Origin: Mytilus californianus
Lineage: Eukaryota > Mollusca > Bivalvia > Mytilida > Mytilidae
Reading direction: 5' to 3'
Length of the DNA stretch: 64,000 bases
NCBI RefSeq assembly: GCF_021869535.1
Contig: NW_026262581.1
Location: forward strand, 101,697,771-101,761,770
Shown here piece by piece: positions 1 through 12,200 of this stretch (the first letter of the stretch is position 1; each line of letters starts with the position of its first letter). A program made the position numbers and the translations under genes. The notes beneath the pieces were generated by a model that saw nothing but the letters and a program-made list of their open reading frames with translations, had not been told where the DNA came from and did no database searches.

Positions 1-144
1 TTCAGAAATACAAAAGGTATTTTAAAATATGCAATTCATTTCAAAAAGAAAATTGGTCTTGTGGTTTTCAGAATATGTTATTGAAATGAACCTGTGACTA
101 TTTCACATTAAACTGAAGTATCAATTGAATTGTATTTGACTTAC

Positions 145-242
145 ATGCCCCATAGGTTGGAGGACATTCTGAGGCATCTATCATACCCATAACTCCCAAA
201 CTGTCCCATCCAATGTAAGATATAGTACCTCCAGCTTTCAAA
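145..242 (-). CDS. GCKR: GCKR-like exon m (start of second SIS domain)
   Basis: This 98-nt exon encodes LKAGGTISYIGWDSLGVMGM and twelve further residues, equivalent to KKGHVYLVGWQTLGIIAIMD. The donor GTAAGT at its end shows that the gene continues beyond the left edge of the window. Confidence 0.88.
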
Positions 243-3200
243 CTGAAACATAAAATTTATTTTTTATTTGTAGCAGTGGTTTCATAATGTATGAATAAAA
301 ATAAATATGAGTATATGCAATGAGACAGCAACCCAACAACACAATCATTCAAGTCATTTATAAATTGAACCCTCAAATTACTTGTTTGAAAAGAGAATAC
401 ATGCAACACCGACCGTGCAAGACCCTCATGGGTAGTCAAGGTCGTTATAACCACCCTCATCATCATGCAACTTATTTTGCTATGTCACATTACATTACTT
501 GTTTTTAGTTTTCATTTCAGATGATTTCGTTACTAATTACACTTAAGTTTTGAAAAACTAGTATTGTAAATTTAGAATTGAATGTATGCATTTGTAAGTA
601 TGGACTTTTGACAACAGAAATTATGTCAAATTACATAATGTGATTCCTATACATGTGGCAGTAGAATACATGACTAGCAATAGTCTTTGGAATTATTGAC
701 ATGTTGATCCTGTCAAAAATTTACATTCAAATTAAAATTGTATTCATTTTTCTATTACCATTTTTGGTAATTTGAAATCCTTACAAGATTAATCTTTCTT
801 AATAATTTGTCCTTACTATTACCAATTATCAATATTTTCCTATTAAAAAAGGCCCGTAAAAGTTTCTTGAAATACAATGTACGAGGAAAGTTTTACAAAG
901 TATAAAGATTAAAGATTGATATTATTCAGTGAAAAAGTACCTGTTACCAGCAAGTTGTACCAGTTTAGAGATGGATGAAGTTTCTTTATATACCACTTCA
1001 CACAGATATTGGTAAGACTTCAAATGTGCTTCTATATTACTGAAAATTCATGTAGGATTCTCAAAATAATATTTTATATATATTTGGTGTATGAAATACA
1101 AATTTTTGAACACCATACCTTTTTATTAAGAAATTTGGTATCTTCTAGATATGTGTTTGCATAGTTATCATGGTTACTCAGTTAATTGTATTAATTCTGG
1201 GGAAAATATCAAAGAACAAGTAATGATTGTAATACTGTTACGAATTCTACAAAAAGGAAGCCCCCTTAGACCCCCATAATTCCTTTTATTGTTTAGCAAA
1301 TACATATACCAAACAGGTCAAGGGGCATTTGCCCAATTTTATTGATGAAAGACAAAAAATAAAAGTATATTCATACTCATTTGGACACCTATTACACAGA
1401 AAAACAAATTTTAGAATCCCTCAAAAAAATGCTTAAAAATGTTTATAAACAAGGGAGTCGCTGAACAACTCGTCTTATAATGAAATGAAAAAATATAGGA
1501 ATGACCATCAGAGTTCAGCTGAAAATCATTCATTTTGTCTTTAAATAAAGCCATAATGATTCTGAAAATATGGTTCCTATGTGCTTTTCCAAATCATTAT
1601 TGTTATGAGAGACTTCCAGGAAATTTATTGTGATTTGAATTGCATCCTTTTGAAATTCAATTGTTCCAGGTTAATATTCAGGTCATAATGTTTCCAAAAG
1701 TATACAGATGCTAGGTGCCTTTCCTTATTACTCTTGTTCTGAGAGAATTCCAGGAAATGTACCAAAACTTGAATCTCAACCTTTGAAATCTTATTATCAG
1801 GAAAATGTTTCCCCAATATATATATATATATTTGCTGGGTACCTTTCTAAAAAAAGACCAGTCTTTCTGAAATTAAGTAAAAATATAGAATCACCGAAAT
1901 TGAATTTTTCCATGTCAAAGTTTAGGTCATCACACTTCCAAAAATATGGTTCAAAGGTGCTTTTCCTAATCGTTATTGTTCTGAGAGCCTTCCAGAAAGT
2001 TTAACAAAATACATGGATGCTAGGTTCTTTCCCAAACATTATTGTACTGAAAGACTTCCAGGAAAATTACCAAATTTGGAATAACACTCTTTTGAAATTC
2101 AATTGTTCCATATCAAAGATTAGTTTATAACTTCGTTGAGGAGACTTAAGGATAGTTCTAATTAAAAGGAGCCCCTTTTAACAGGAATTGATTGTATTTC
2201 CAACAAACACTATGATAAATTATTAGAACAGTCATACAATTATTGATTCCATTCCTATTTTATTCAAGTAGATGTGTTTTCTTTATTATTTTGTTGGTTT
2301 AAATGTAAGTACATATCGCTAGTGACCACATAGTTTACTTGATATCCACTTGCCTTGGAATATTTTCGTATGCTTTTACACATGATACAAAAATTGTCTC
2401 CAGCAATATTTTAGTAGCTGTACCACTCTTCATCCTACTGGACCCAGTAATTTGTTCTGGCTACAATGAAACTCAGTGTTTACTCAAAAAATACAACCTG
2501 CTTTTCTACAGTAATTGTGTTGTTATACAATACAACGCATCTTACAAAACATTGACAGAAATTTGGACACCCGTGTTTAGCCTTTTAAATGTGTAAAGTG
2601 TTAACAGAGACATATATACACATTTGTCATTCTACTTTTTTCTTTTTTCGGGCTTAGTCTCGATTTTATGTTTTCCTATGGAATTGCATAATATTGATGT
2701 TCCTAAAATTATAGTCGCGTCGGTGCTCGTTAGACTTTTTAGACTTTACCCAACTATGTTGATGAAAATGACCATTTTACATATCGAAAGCACGCATCAC
2801 ATACGTTTGGCCAGGTGCGTATTATTAAGTACATTGTTGCCTTGCCATCTAATGTAAGCTTGACCTCAACTAATCTTTTTGAATTTGTTTGTGTTGTTAT
2901 GTTGCTGTCTCATTGACGCACGACCGTTATTATATCTTTAACCTACATGAAGGTGTCATTTAATGTAATTGAATATCCTGCATTTATCATGTTTTCCTTA
3001 TCATAAGGCCAAAATGCTGAAAGACCTCCGTCCCTCCTAAATTATTGAAATCTTTCATTTTGCATTAACCATAATATATTGGTGTAAATTTAATACACCA
3101 AATCGGGTTATGGATGTATCTAATACTTACAGCAGTTATTGTAATAAAACCGAAAGGCATCTCTAATAAAGTAAACATATGTAATTTATAATTTGCATAT

Positions 3201-6200
3201 CTGTATCTAACAATTACAATATCCGTCGACAAAAGCAAAGTACAATGTGTGTATATATATGTCTCTGGTGTTAACTCGGAAATTTAAAGAAATATGTATA
3301 TTTTTAAGTTAGTGCAATCACTTAACAAGAGTGCACACGCTGAAATGTCTCGCCTTCTTTACTAATCATTGATATTATGTTGATAGTCCTAAATATAAAG
3401 CTTTATTACAACTGTCACATAAACTTAACATTAACCAAGTAAACTAAACATTGACCAATGAACCATGAAAATGAGGTCAAGGTCAGATAAACCATGCCAG
3501 GCAGGCATGTACAGCTAACAATTCTTCCATACAACAAATATAGTTGACCTATTGCTTATAGTTTAAGAAAAACAGACCAAAACACAAAAACTTAACACTG
3601 AGCAATGAACCTTGAAAATGAGGACAAGGTCAAATAAAACCTGCGTGACTGACACATAGATCATAAAATATTTCCATACACCAACTATAGTTGAACTATT
3701 GCATATAGTATTAGAAAAAAAGACCAAAACTCAAAAACTTAACTTTGACCACTGAACCATGAAAATGAGGTCAAGGTCAGATGACACCTGCCAGCTAGAC
3801 ATGTACACCTTACAATCATTCCATACACCAAATATAGTAGACCTATTGCATACAGTATAAGAAAAACAGAAAAAACACAAAAACTTAACTATAACCACTG
3901 ACCCATGAAAATGAGGTCAAGGTCAGATGACACCTGCCAAGTGGACATGTACACCTTACAGTCCTTCCATACACCGAATATACTAGACCTATTGCTTATA
4001 GTATCTGAGATATGGACTTGACCAGGAAAACTTAACCTTGTTCACTGATCCATGAAATGAGGTCGAGGTCAAGTGAAAACTGTCTGACGGGCATGAGGAC
4101 CTTGCAAGGTACACACATACCAAATATAGTTATCCTATTATTTATAATAAAAGAGAATTTAACATTACAAAAAATCTTAACTTTTTTTTCAAGTCGTCAC
4201 TGAACCATGAAAATGAGGTCAAGGACATTGGACATGTGACTGACGGAAACTTCGTAACATGAGGCATCCATATACAAAGTATGAAGCATCCAGATCTTCC
4301 ACCTTCTAAAATATAAAGCTTTTAAGAAGTTAGCTAACGCCGCCGCCGCCGGATCACTATCCCTATGTCGAGCTTTCTGCAACAAAAGTCGCAGGCTCGA
4401 CAAAAACCAGTCCAAACATGTGAACACACGAGTAAAACACCCTCCTTCTACCCCAAAAATATAGTTCATCGCTCAAAAATGCTCTTATAAGATTTTAAAT
4501 TCTGTTAACTGTTAGATTCTTTAATCCAGTTATCCTCATCTTACTTGACGTTTAAAGTAAATGGACAGTGTTTGAACAAGTACTGTTCATAGCAATGCAG
4601 TCCAAAGAAACAGATTAACCAGTATGTCATCAATTCTCATGTGCAGAAAAAAAAAACTACCAAACGCTGATTATATAACCTACCCCTACTACAGGGTTCA
4701 GTATGTAAGCTTTATTTTCTGCTACTTCGTTCTCCATAAGTCTTACAACTACAAAATACAACATTTGACCTTGGTATTAACAATATTGTAGACTAGCATT
4801 GTTTTATGTGATTAGTTGATTAAGTAATAATTCTTTAGTAAGAAATCTTGCATACCATCTTTATCAATTTTTTTACAATGCTTCAGTATTATGAGGGAAT
4901 ATTCAATGATCTGATTAGTTTCAGTAAAATACAAAAGCGTAATAGACAAAAAAATATAAATTTACATTTTATCCATCCAACTTTGAATAATGTACAATAC
5001 ACTCAAGAAAAGCATATTAAGAAACGTTTTAGACATGAAATGAGTTTGCATCCAATATTATTTAAGCTTGAGCATTGGTTACTCATTGACATAAAATTTA
5101 TTTTATACGGGTTTAGAGTAAGAAAACATTACTATACTAAGAGTATTTAAAGGTTGCCATTCTGATTATGTATTGTTTCCAAGGATGCTTCAGTTTGCGC
5201 TAAAGTTCTTCTCAAGTTTATTTTGCACTACACGCTTATACAAAGAGATAGATGTGTATGAATACCTACCTTGCAAAAATGTTTTATCCCATTTCTCGAT
5301 CTTGATGTTCCTGAAAATATACAGTCACTCCAAAGATAAATTCAAGAATTAAAGCCTGGTGGGATCAAACCTATGACTTGAAAATTGATATTTGCTGCTT
5401 GTCCGCTAGGCACGCGGCAATTAGATCAAGGACTGATCTACTAGGAGCCAGAATAATGTCCGAGTAAGGTGACATGCAGGGGCGTAGCTGCCGTTAAGCA
5501 CTTTAGGCACGTGCCTACACATAATTTTTTCACAAATTATTTTTTTGGGTATTAAAAAAAATAATGACAACATTATCTGTACGTGAAGTCGTCAAAATTC
5601 TTTAAATATCATATGTAATTTGTACCCAAGTCTATCATCCTTAGTGAATAGAGTATTGGGTAGAATTGTTTGTACATTTTATTCCACCTTATATAGAAAC
5701 TAAAACTAGAACTTTGGTTCATATCATTTCACTTCTACCAACAAATACTCGAATGAGCCTTAACATGCTCAAAACCCTGACATTTTATTCTTAGTTACAT
5801 GATTTTTTTATTAGTTGTTGTTGGCTTTCAACTAGCTTTTTTCCACTTGGTCTTCATCAGATCTATAATAAAACCCTTGTCAAAGACTTTAGTGGGGCGT
5901 CAGCATGGCTGTGCGGGATGTATGAATACGCAGTCACGTCTGGTCAGAATGGGGACGTTAACTCCTATGTCTAGTGTAGAGAGAAAGCGTTAAAAACACT
6001 TGCAACAACTCTTTGAGGGGTCCGTAGGTGGTCTGCTGAAAGGCAAAATTGCTGTCCCTATTCAATAAACCCGCATTTTCTAATGGCATTTTCAAATTTT
6101 CAGACCTTCATCCTGGACGACAGGACCTAGTGGATACCTGTTGTATTTATTGTAAATTTCTTTTTGTCTTGAACATGCATAACTATTTGTCACTGGACGT

Positions 6201-9200
6201 CAAGTTAGCAATCAATCAATCAACTAGCTTTCAGTAACTTCGAGTACGCTCAGATCTACGTGCAATGACCATAATTATTCAAATTCTTAAGCAGGTAGGG
6301 ATTTTACAGTAGAGGATATAAGAACATATGAATTTCTTGAAATTTTGTCACGATAGTATGAATAGAACCGAACTTCTGCATTGGGCATCAACTATGTGTG
6401 TGTATGTGTTTGTGTGGCCGGGGTGAAGGTTTAAGAATCAAAAGATGGATGGTCGATGTCTAGCCCAAAGGATAGTATTAGTATATATAGTAGTCTCACT
6501 GTTTACGTGCCTATGCTTTTAATGAAGGATCGTCTATATGTGCTATCAATTAACGTATATATATCAACTATCCGCAATCAGAAAGGAATAGATATGAAAA
6601 TACTAAACAGGATGTACAGCTTAATTAAAAGGCTACGCTGATCTACGCTGGGCAATGCATATTGTAAATAAAAATATATATTTTTTTTAGAATTCCGATC
6701 GTACTGCGCTAATTTACTAGTGATATGATATTGTAAACTTCGAACTTTTCTTCATGTATATTATCATGATAAAATAACTAGTAAGTTTTATATTTTTTGT
6801 ACACAAAATTTTGCAACTAAAATGCTGAAAACCGTTTTCCGTCGGGGGGCGAAACCCCCTGAACCCCCTACCAGGGCTCTGCCTTGGACCTGCTGGGGGC
6901 CTTAGGCGGCCCCCAAACCCCCTGCCGCAATTTGTGCCTACAGTTGATTGGATACCTAGCTACGCCCCTGACATGTCTGTCTGCGGACTGTTACATTGTG
7001 AACTAGCACACCACTGTTAAAAATCCGAACAAGAAATAAATAAATCCCCGGAATTGGATTAAAGCTTTAATTCTCTGTGTTCCTAATAACATTCAATAAA
7101 ATTATCTATTAGAATTTACTAAATAAATAAGTAAACTTACTGTTCATGGTATTACTAGCCATTCTAGTAAAACTTACTAGGTAGAAAATAAACTTACTAG
7201 AAGGACTAGTAAATTAAATAGAAAGCCATGATTAGTAATTAAACAAATGTACTTCTTAGAACTTCTCCTTTACTAGGTAAGCTAGTACATCTACTATGTA
7301 TTTTTCAATTTCAGTATACTATAACCCCTAGTGACAACATTACCATATTTCTTCAACTGCTGTAGTTCATTTTATGCACACATATATTAGTTTCATTTTC
7401 AACTCAATTTTTAAATAAATTTTACATACCTAGCGAGGTTACACGGATTAAATCCGAGGAGTACAGGTGTATATATGTTTAGATTCTCCATACAATAATA
7501 TAATTGTCCTGCAACATAGGGAGCAGATAGGCCACAAGTAATCCCAATAAACAACACTCGATTTCTACCTTCTGTTACCTGAAAATCATTAATACATGTA
7601 TTGGAAAGCACAAATATTTCTATGTTAATATTAATGTGATAGCAACCTAACGGCACCAAAACAGAGACCAACACATGGTTTTCAACAATAATTATAGACA
7701 AGTTATCCATCTCTTTAAAAGTATGAATACATTTTAACCGAGTCTATAAAGATCGTCCATCAACACCAAATTCCCTAAATTACAGAAAGGTATACTAGTA
7801 TACAATAAAAGACAACCCCTGAAGAAGTTACTATTTGCAGTTTTCTTATATACATGTATTAGTAAACTATTAAGGTTTTTTTTGTATAAATCTGGCACAG
7901 AAAACCCGTCACTTCACTAGCTATTGGAACGTTTTACTGAATATTTTACTTTTAGAATGAACTTAATTGGTTTTCATTCCAGTGCAAACCTGTTTCTTTG
8001 TAATGCTTGTACCTCTTTTAACATTTCTATTCCACATTGCGGGTCATCCTCGGGTGCTTCTTGTGAAGTAAATAATGCTCTGAAAAACAATTTTTATATA
8101 TCAATGAAAACATAATATAGTGAGAAAGAGGAATCGCCAATGATTACTGCACTGTACAACATACTACATCAACCACGAACACCTGACTCCTCCTACAAAA
8201 ACAGACATATAAATCATCAACGAACAACATATTGTTCAGATAGCCTTTTGATTTGCATCTCTCTCAGTGTGTTCAAATATACTAATACTTTTGATAAGTT
8301 ATAATCTAGAGGACTGCATTTTTACAATAGTTGAGTGTCAATTGATACGTGAACTGCATCCCATAATACTGACTGTCCTCTGATTGTAAAAACTAGTTCA
8401 TAACTACTCTCTTACTTTTAAGGTCTGGTTTCAACAACGTTGAATTACAAACCTATGAAATCTTTAAATAATAATATTTGCATCCTTTGCTTCACCCATG
8501 ATTGATTATTATCTTTTCCTAAACATGTTAAATTTCGGATTTAGAAATAAAAACATACTTATCTCTTCCTGCAATGAGGTATCTGAAACATTGTTCTCTT
8601 CCTGAGTTTCTAAGTACTTCGTTGAAATTTCTCTAAAAAAAATTATCAGGAGGAATGACTCAACTTGCAATGCATTTCAAATGGGAGCAAAAACATTACG
8701 CTATTCATCGTTTTAATAAGCTTTGGATTTTCAAATATTTTGGCCTCGAGCATCACTGAAGAGACATTGATTGTCAAAATGCGCATCTGGTGCAGAATAA
8801 TTGGTACCGTTTATGTTATTATTACCCGGTGCGAATAAATAAAAGAATTGTATCGATCTTTGTGAAGAAGGTGGAACGTAAAGTACACAAAGGTTTTTCC
8901 TGTTTGAATTGTTTTACACGAGTCATTTTGGGGCCCTTTATAGCTTGCTGTTCGGTGTGAGCCAAGGCTCCGTGTTGAAGGCCGTACTTTGACATATAAT
9001 TGTTAACTTTTTATACATTGTGACTCGGATGGAGAGTTGTCTCATTGGCACTCATACCACATCTTCTTATTTATAAAGAATCCATTTGTTGCCAAAGTAA
9101 ACAATTTTTTTCATAATTTTAGGGCTCAGATTCCAGGTTAAAATTTAGAAAGGGGGAGAAAAAAGGGGAGCGGGGTGCTTGGACAACACTTTTTTTTAAT

Positions 9201-12200
9201 TCTATTTGTAACAGAATTATATCTGCTTCAATCGCTACCCACAACAAAATAGTATGGGTCTCGAACTCTCCCGTGTATTTTTTCCCTGGAATAGCCTGTA
9301 GTAATTTTAAGGTCTATTGTGGTATATTTAAGAGAGAATGTAAAGGAGCAATCTATGACCACTGAATATATTAATGAGCGGAAATTGCTTTGAATTTTAC
9401 GATTGCATTTATTTAATTGGTCAAATTGTTTTATTTTTTTCTTTTCATTTGACAACAAGGTTATGATTATCTTCTTGCATATATTGTAAAACATAATGTG
9501 GAATATGAAAGACATTTATTTTTATTGGCAACTCATGTACATATATTTGTTTTCAAATATTTTGAACTGACTGACTCTCTTTATTAAAGTCTATTGCAAT
9601 GGTAATTTGACGAGTCTACTCAATAATCAGCATATTAAAAAATTAACTGAAGCCAGTTTTGGAAGTTAACATCAGCAATGCAAAATAAGAAGGTCACAGT
9701 GTAGGAAAATCGTTTATTTTAGTTTTGAACTCACAGCAATAAGAAATGCAATTCTCCCTGACGTGCCACATCCACTAAGAACTATCATTCCACCAGGTTT
9801 CTGTAAGTAAACACTGATAATTGAAATGTTGATTGAAAAAATGTAATCTAATGATTATACAGATCCTGTGTCCACGCTTTGCTTACAAGGCCTTGTACAG
9901 GTTCTGTATTTCAAGCCGATTGAAAACTATTGTAGCCAACTGGGTAAAGTGTTTTTTTTTATAATTTACTCCTATACAAGAATAAGGAGAGGAGGCCTGT
10001 TTGCCAATGAGAAAACTATCCACCAAAGTTCAAATGAAGTGGATGTTTTTATTACCAGAATCACGGCTAATACTAGTAGTTAGGCTTGATATATTTTATG
10101 AAAAATGCACTTGCAACATAATGACAAAATGGTTTAGATTAAATATGTATGGAATTAAATCGATAGTCTACGAAATATTTTTTTAAATATGAAAAGGAAC
10201 TTTACAAATTATCAAAACTCGCTTTAGTGTTATCTATTTCCCATATTTACATTATTTCTGGAGTATACTCCCTGTTATCATACGTACACATGTACTTGTT
10301 TGATACTATGAAAAACAATTGCAGCATACCTTCAGTATATCAACTGCTACTTCCGATATCTGTTGTATGGTGGCTATTGTTTCTGGATGAAATAAACCCT
10401 GAAAATTGAAAAAAATACTGTTTAGAGCATTAAAAAGATACACACATAAACATTGCAATTTAAGCAGAACCTAGAACCATCACACCTACTTTGTATTAGT
10501 TTCAACCATCTTAAACAGAACCAAAAACCTTTATACCTACTTTGTATTGGTTTCAACCGATTTAAACAGAACCAAAGAACCTTTATACCCACTTTGTATT
10601 GGTTTCAACCATCTTAAACAGAACCAAACAGCCTTTATACCCACCTTGTATTAGTTTCAACCATCTTAAACAGAACCAAAGAACCTTTATACCTACTTTG
10701 TATTGGTTTCAACCGATTTAAACGGAACCAAAGAACCTTTATACCTACTTTGTATTGGTTTCAACCATCTTAAACAGAACCAAAGAGCCTTTACACCCAC
10801 CTTGTATTAGTTTCAACCATCTTAAACAGAACCAAAGAACCTTTATACCTACTTTGTATTGGTTTCAACCGATTTAAACAGAACCAAAGAACCTTTATAC
10901 CTACTTTGTATTGGTTTCAACCATCTTAAACAGAACCAAAGAGCCTTTATACCCACCTTGTATTAGTTTCAACCATCTTAAACAGAACCAAAGAATCTTT
11001 ATACCCACCTTGTATTGGTTTCAACCGATTTAAACAGAACCAAAGAACCTTTATACCCACCTTGTATTGGTTTCAACCATCTTAAACAGAACCAAAGAAC
11101 CTTTATACCCACCTTGTATTTGTTTCAACCATCTTAAACAGAACCAAAGAACCTTTGTACCCACCTTATATTAGTTTCAACCATCTTAAACAGAACCAAA
11201 GAACCTTTGTACCTACCTTGTATTGGTTTCAACCATCTTAAACAGAACCAAAGAACCATTATACCCACGTTGTATTGGTTTCAACCATCTTAAACAGAAC
11301 CAAAGAACTTTTATACCCACCTTGTATTTGTTTCAACCATCTTAAACAGAACCAAAGAACCTTCGTACCTACCTTGTATTGGTTTCAACCATCTTAAACA
11401 GAACCAAAGAACCTTTATACCCACCTTGTATTGGTTTCAACCATCTTAAACAGAACCAAAGAACCTTTGTACCCACCTCGTATTAGTTTCAACCATCTTA
11501 AATAAAACCAAAGAACCTTTATACCCACCTTGTATTAGTTTCAACCATCTTAAACAGAACCAAAGAACCTTTATACCCACGTTGTATTGGTTTCAACCAT
11601 CTTAAACAGAACCAAAGAACTTTTATACCCACCTTGTATTGGTTTAAACCATCTTAAACAGAACCAAAGAACCTTTATATCTACTTTGTATTAGTTTCAA
11701 CCATCTTAAATAGAACCAAAGAGCCTTTATACCTACCTTGTATTAGTTTCAACCATCTTAAACAGAACTAAAGAACCTTTATACCTACCTTGTATTGTTT
11801 TCAACCATCTCAACCAGAACCAAAGAACCTTTATACCCACCTTGTATTGTTTTCAACCATCTTAAACAGAACTAAAGAACCTTTATACCAACCTTGTATT
11901 GGTTTCAACCATCGTAAATAGAACCAAAGAACCTTTATACCCACCTTGTATTGGTTTAAACCATCTTAAACAGAACCAAAGAATCTTTATACCCACCTTG
12001 TATTGGTTTCAACCGATTTAAACAGAACCAAAGAACCTTTATACCCACCTTGTATTGGTTTCAACCATCTTAAACAGAACCAAAGAACCTTTATACCCAC
12101 GTTGTATTGGTTTTAACCATCTTAAACAGAACCAAAGAACTTTTATACCCACCTTGTATTTGTTTCAACCATCTTAAACAGAACCAAAGAACCTTTGTAT

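Noticed and set aside
2339..2596. Plus-strand open frame of 85 codons
   Set aside because: It lies opposite GCKR-like exon k, which has clear homology on the minus strand.
5345..5445. Possible tRNA gene
   Set aside because: A and B boxes are recognisable, but no proper acceptor stem or anticodon arm can be drawn; a SINE head is a better reading.
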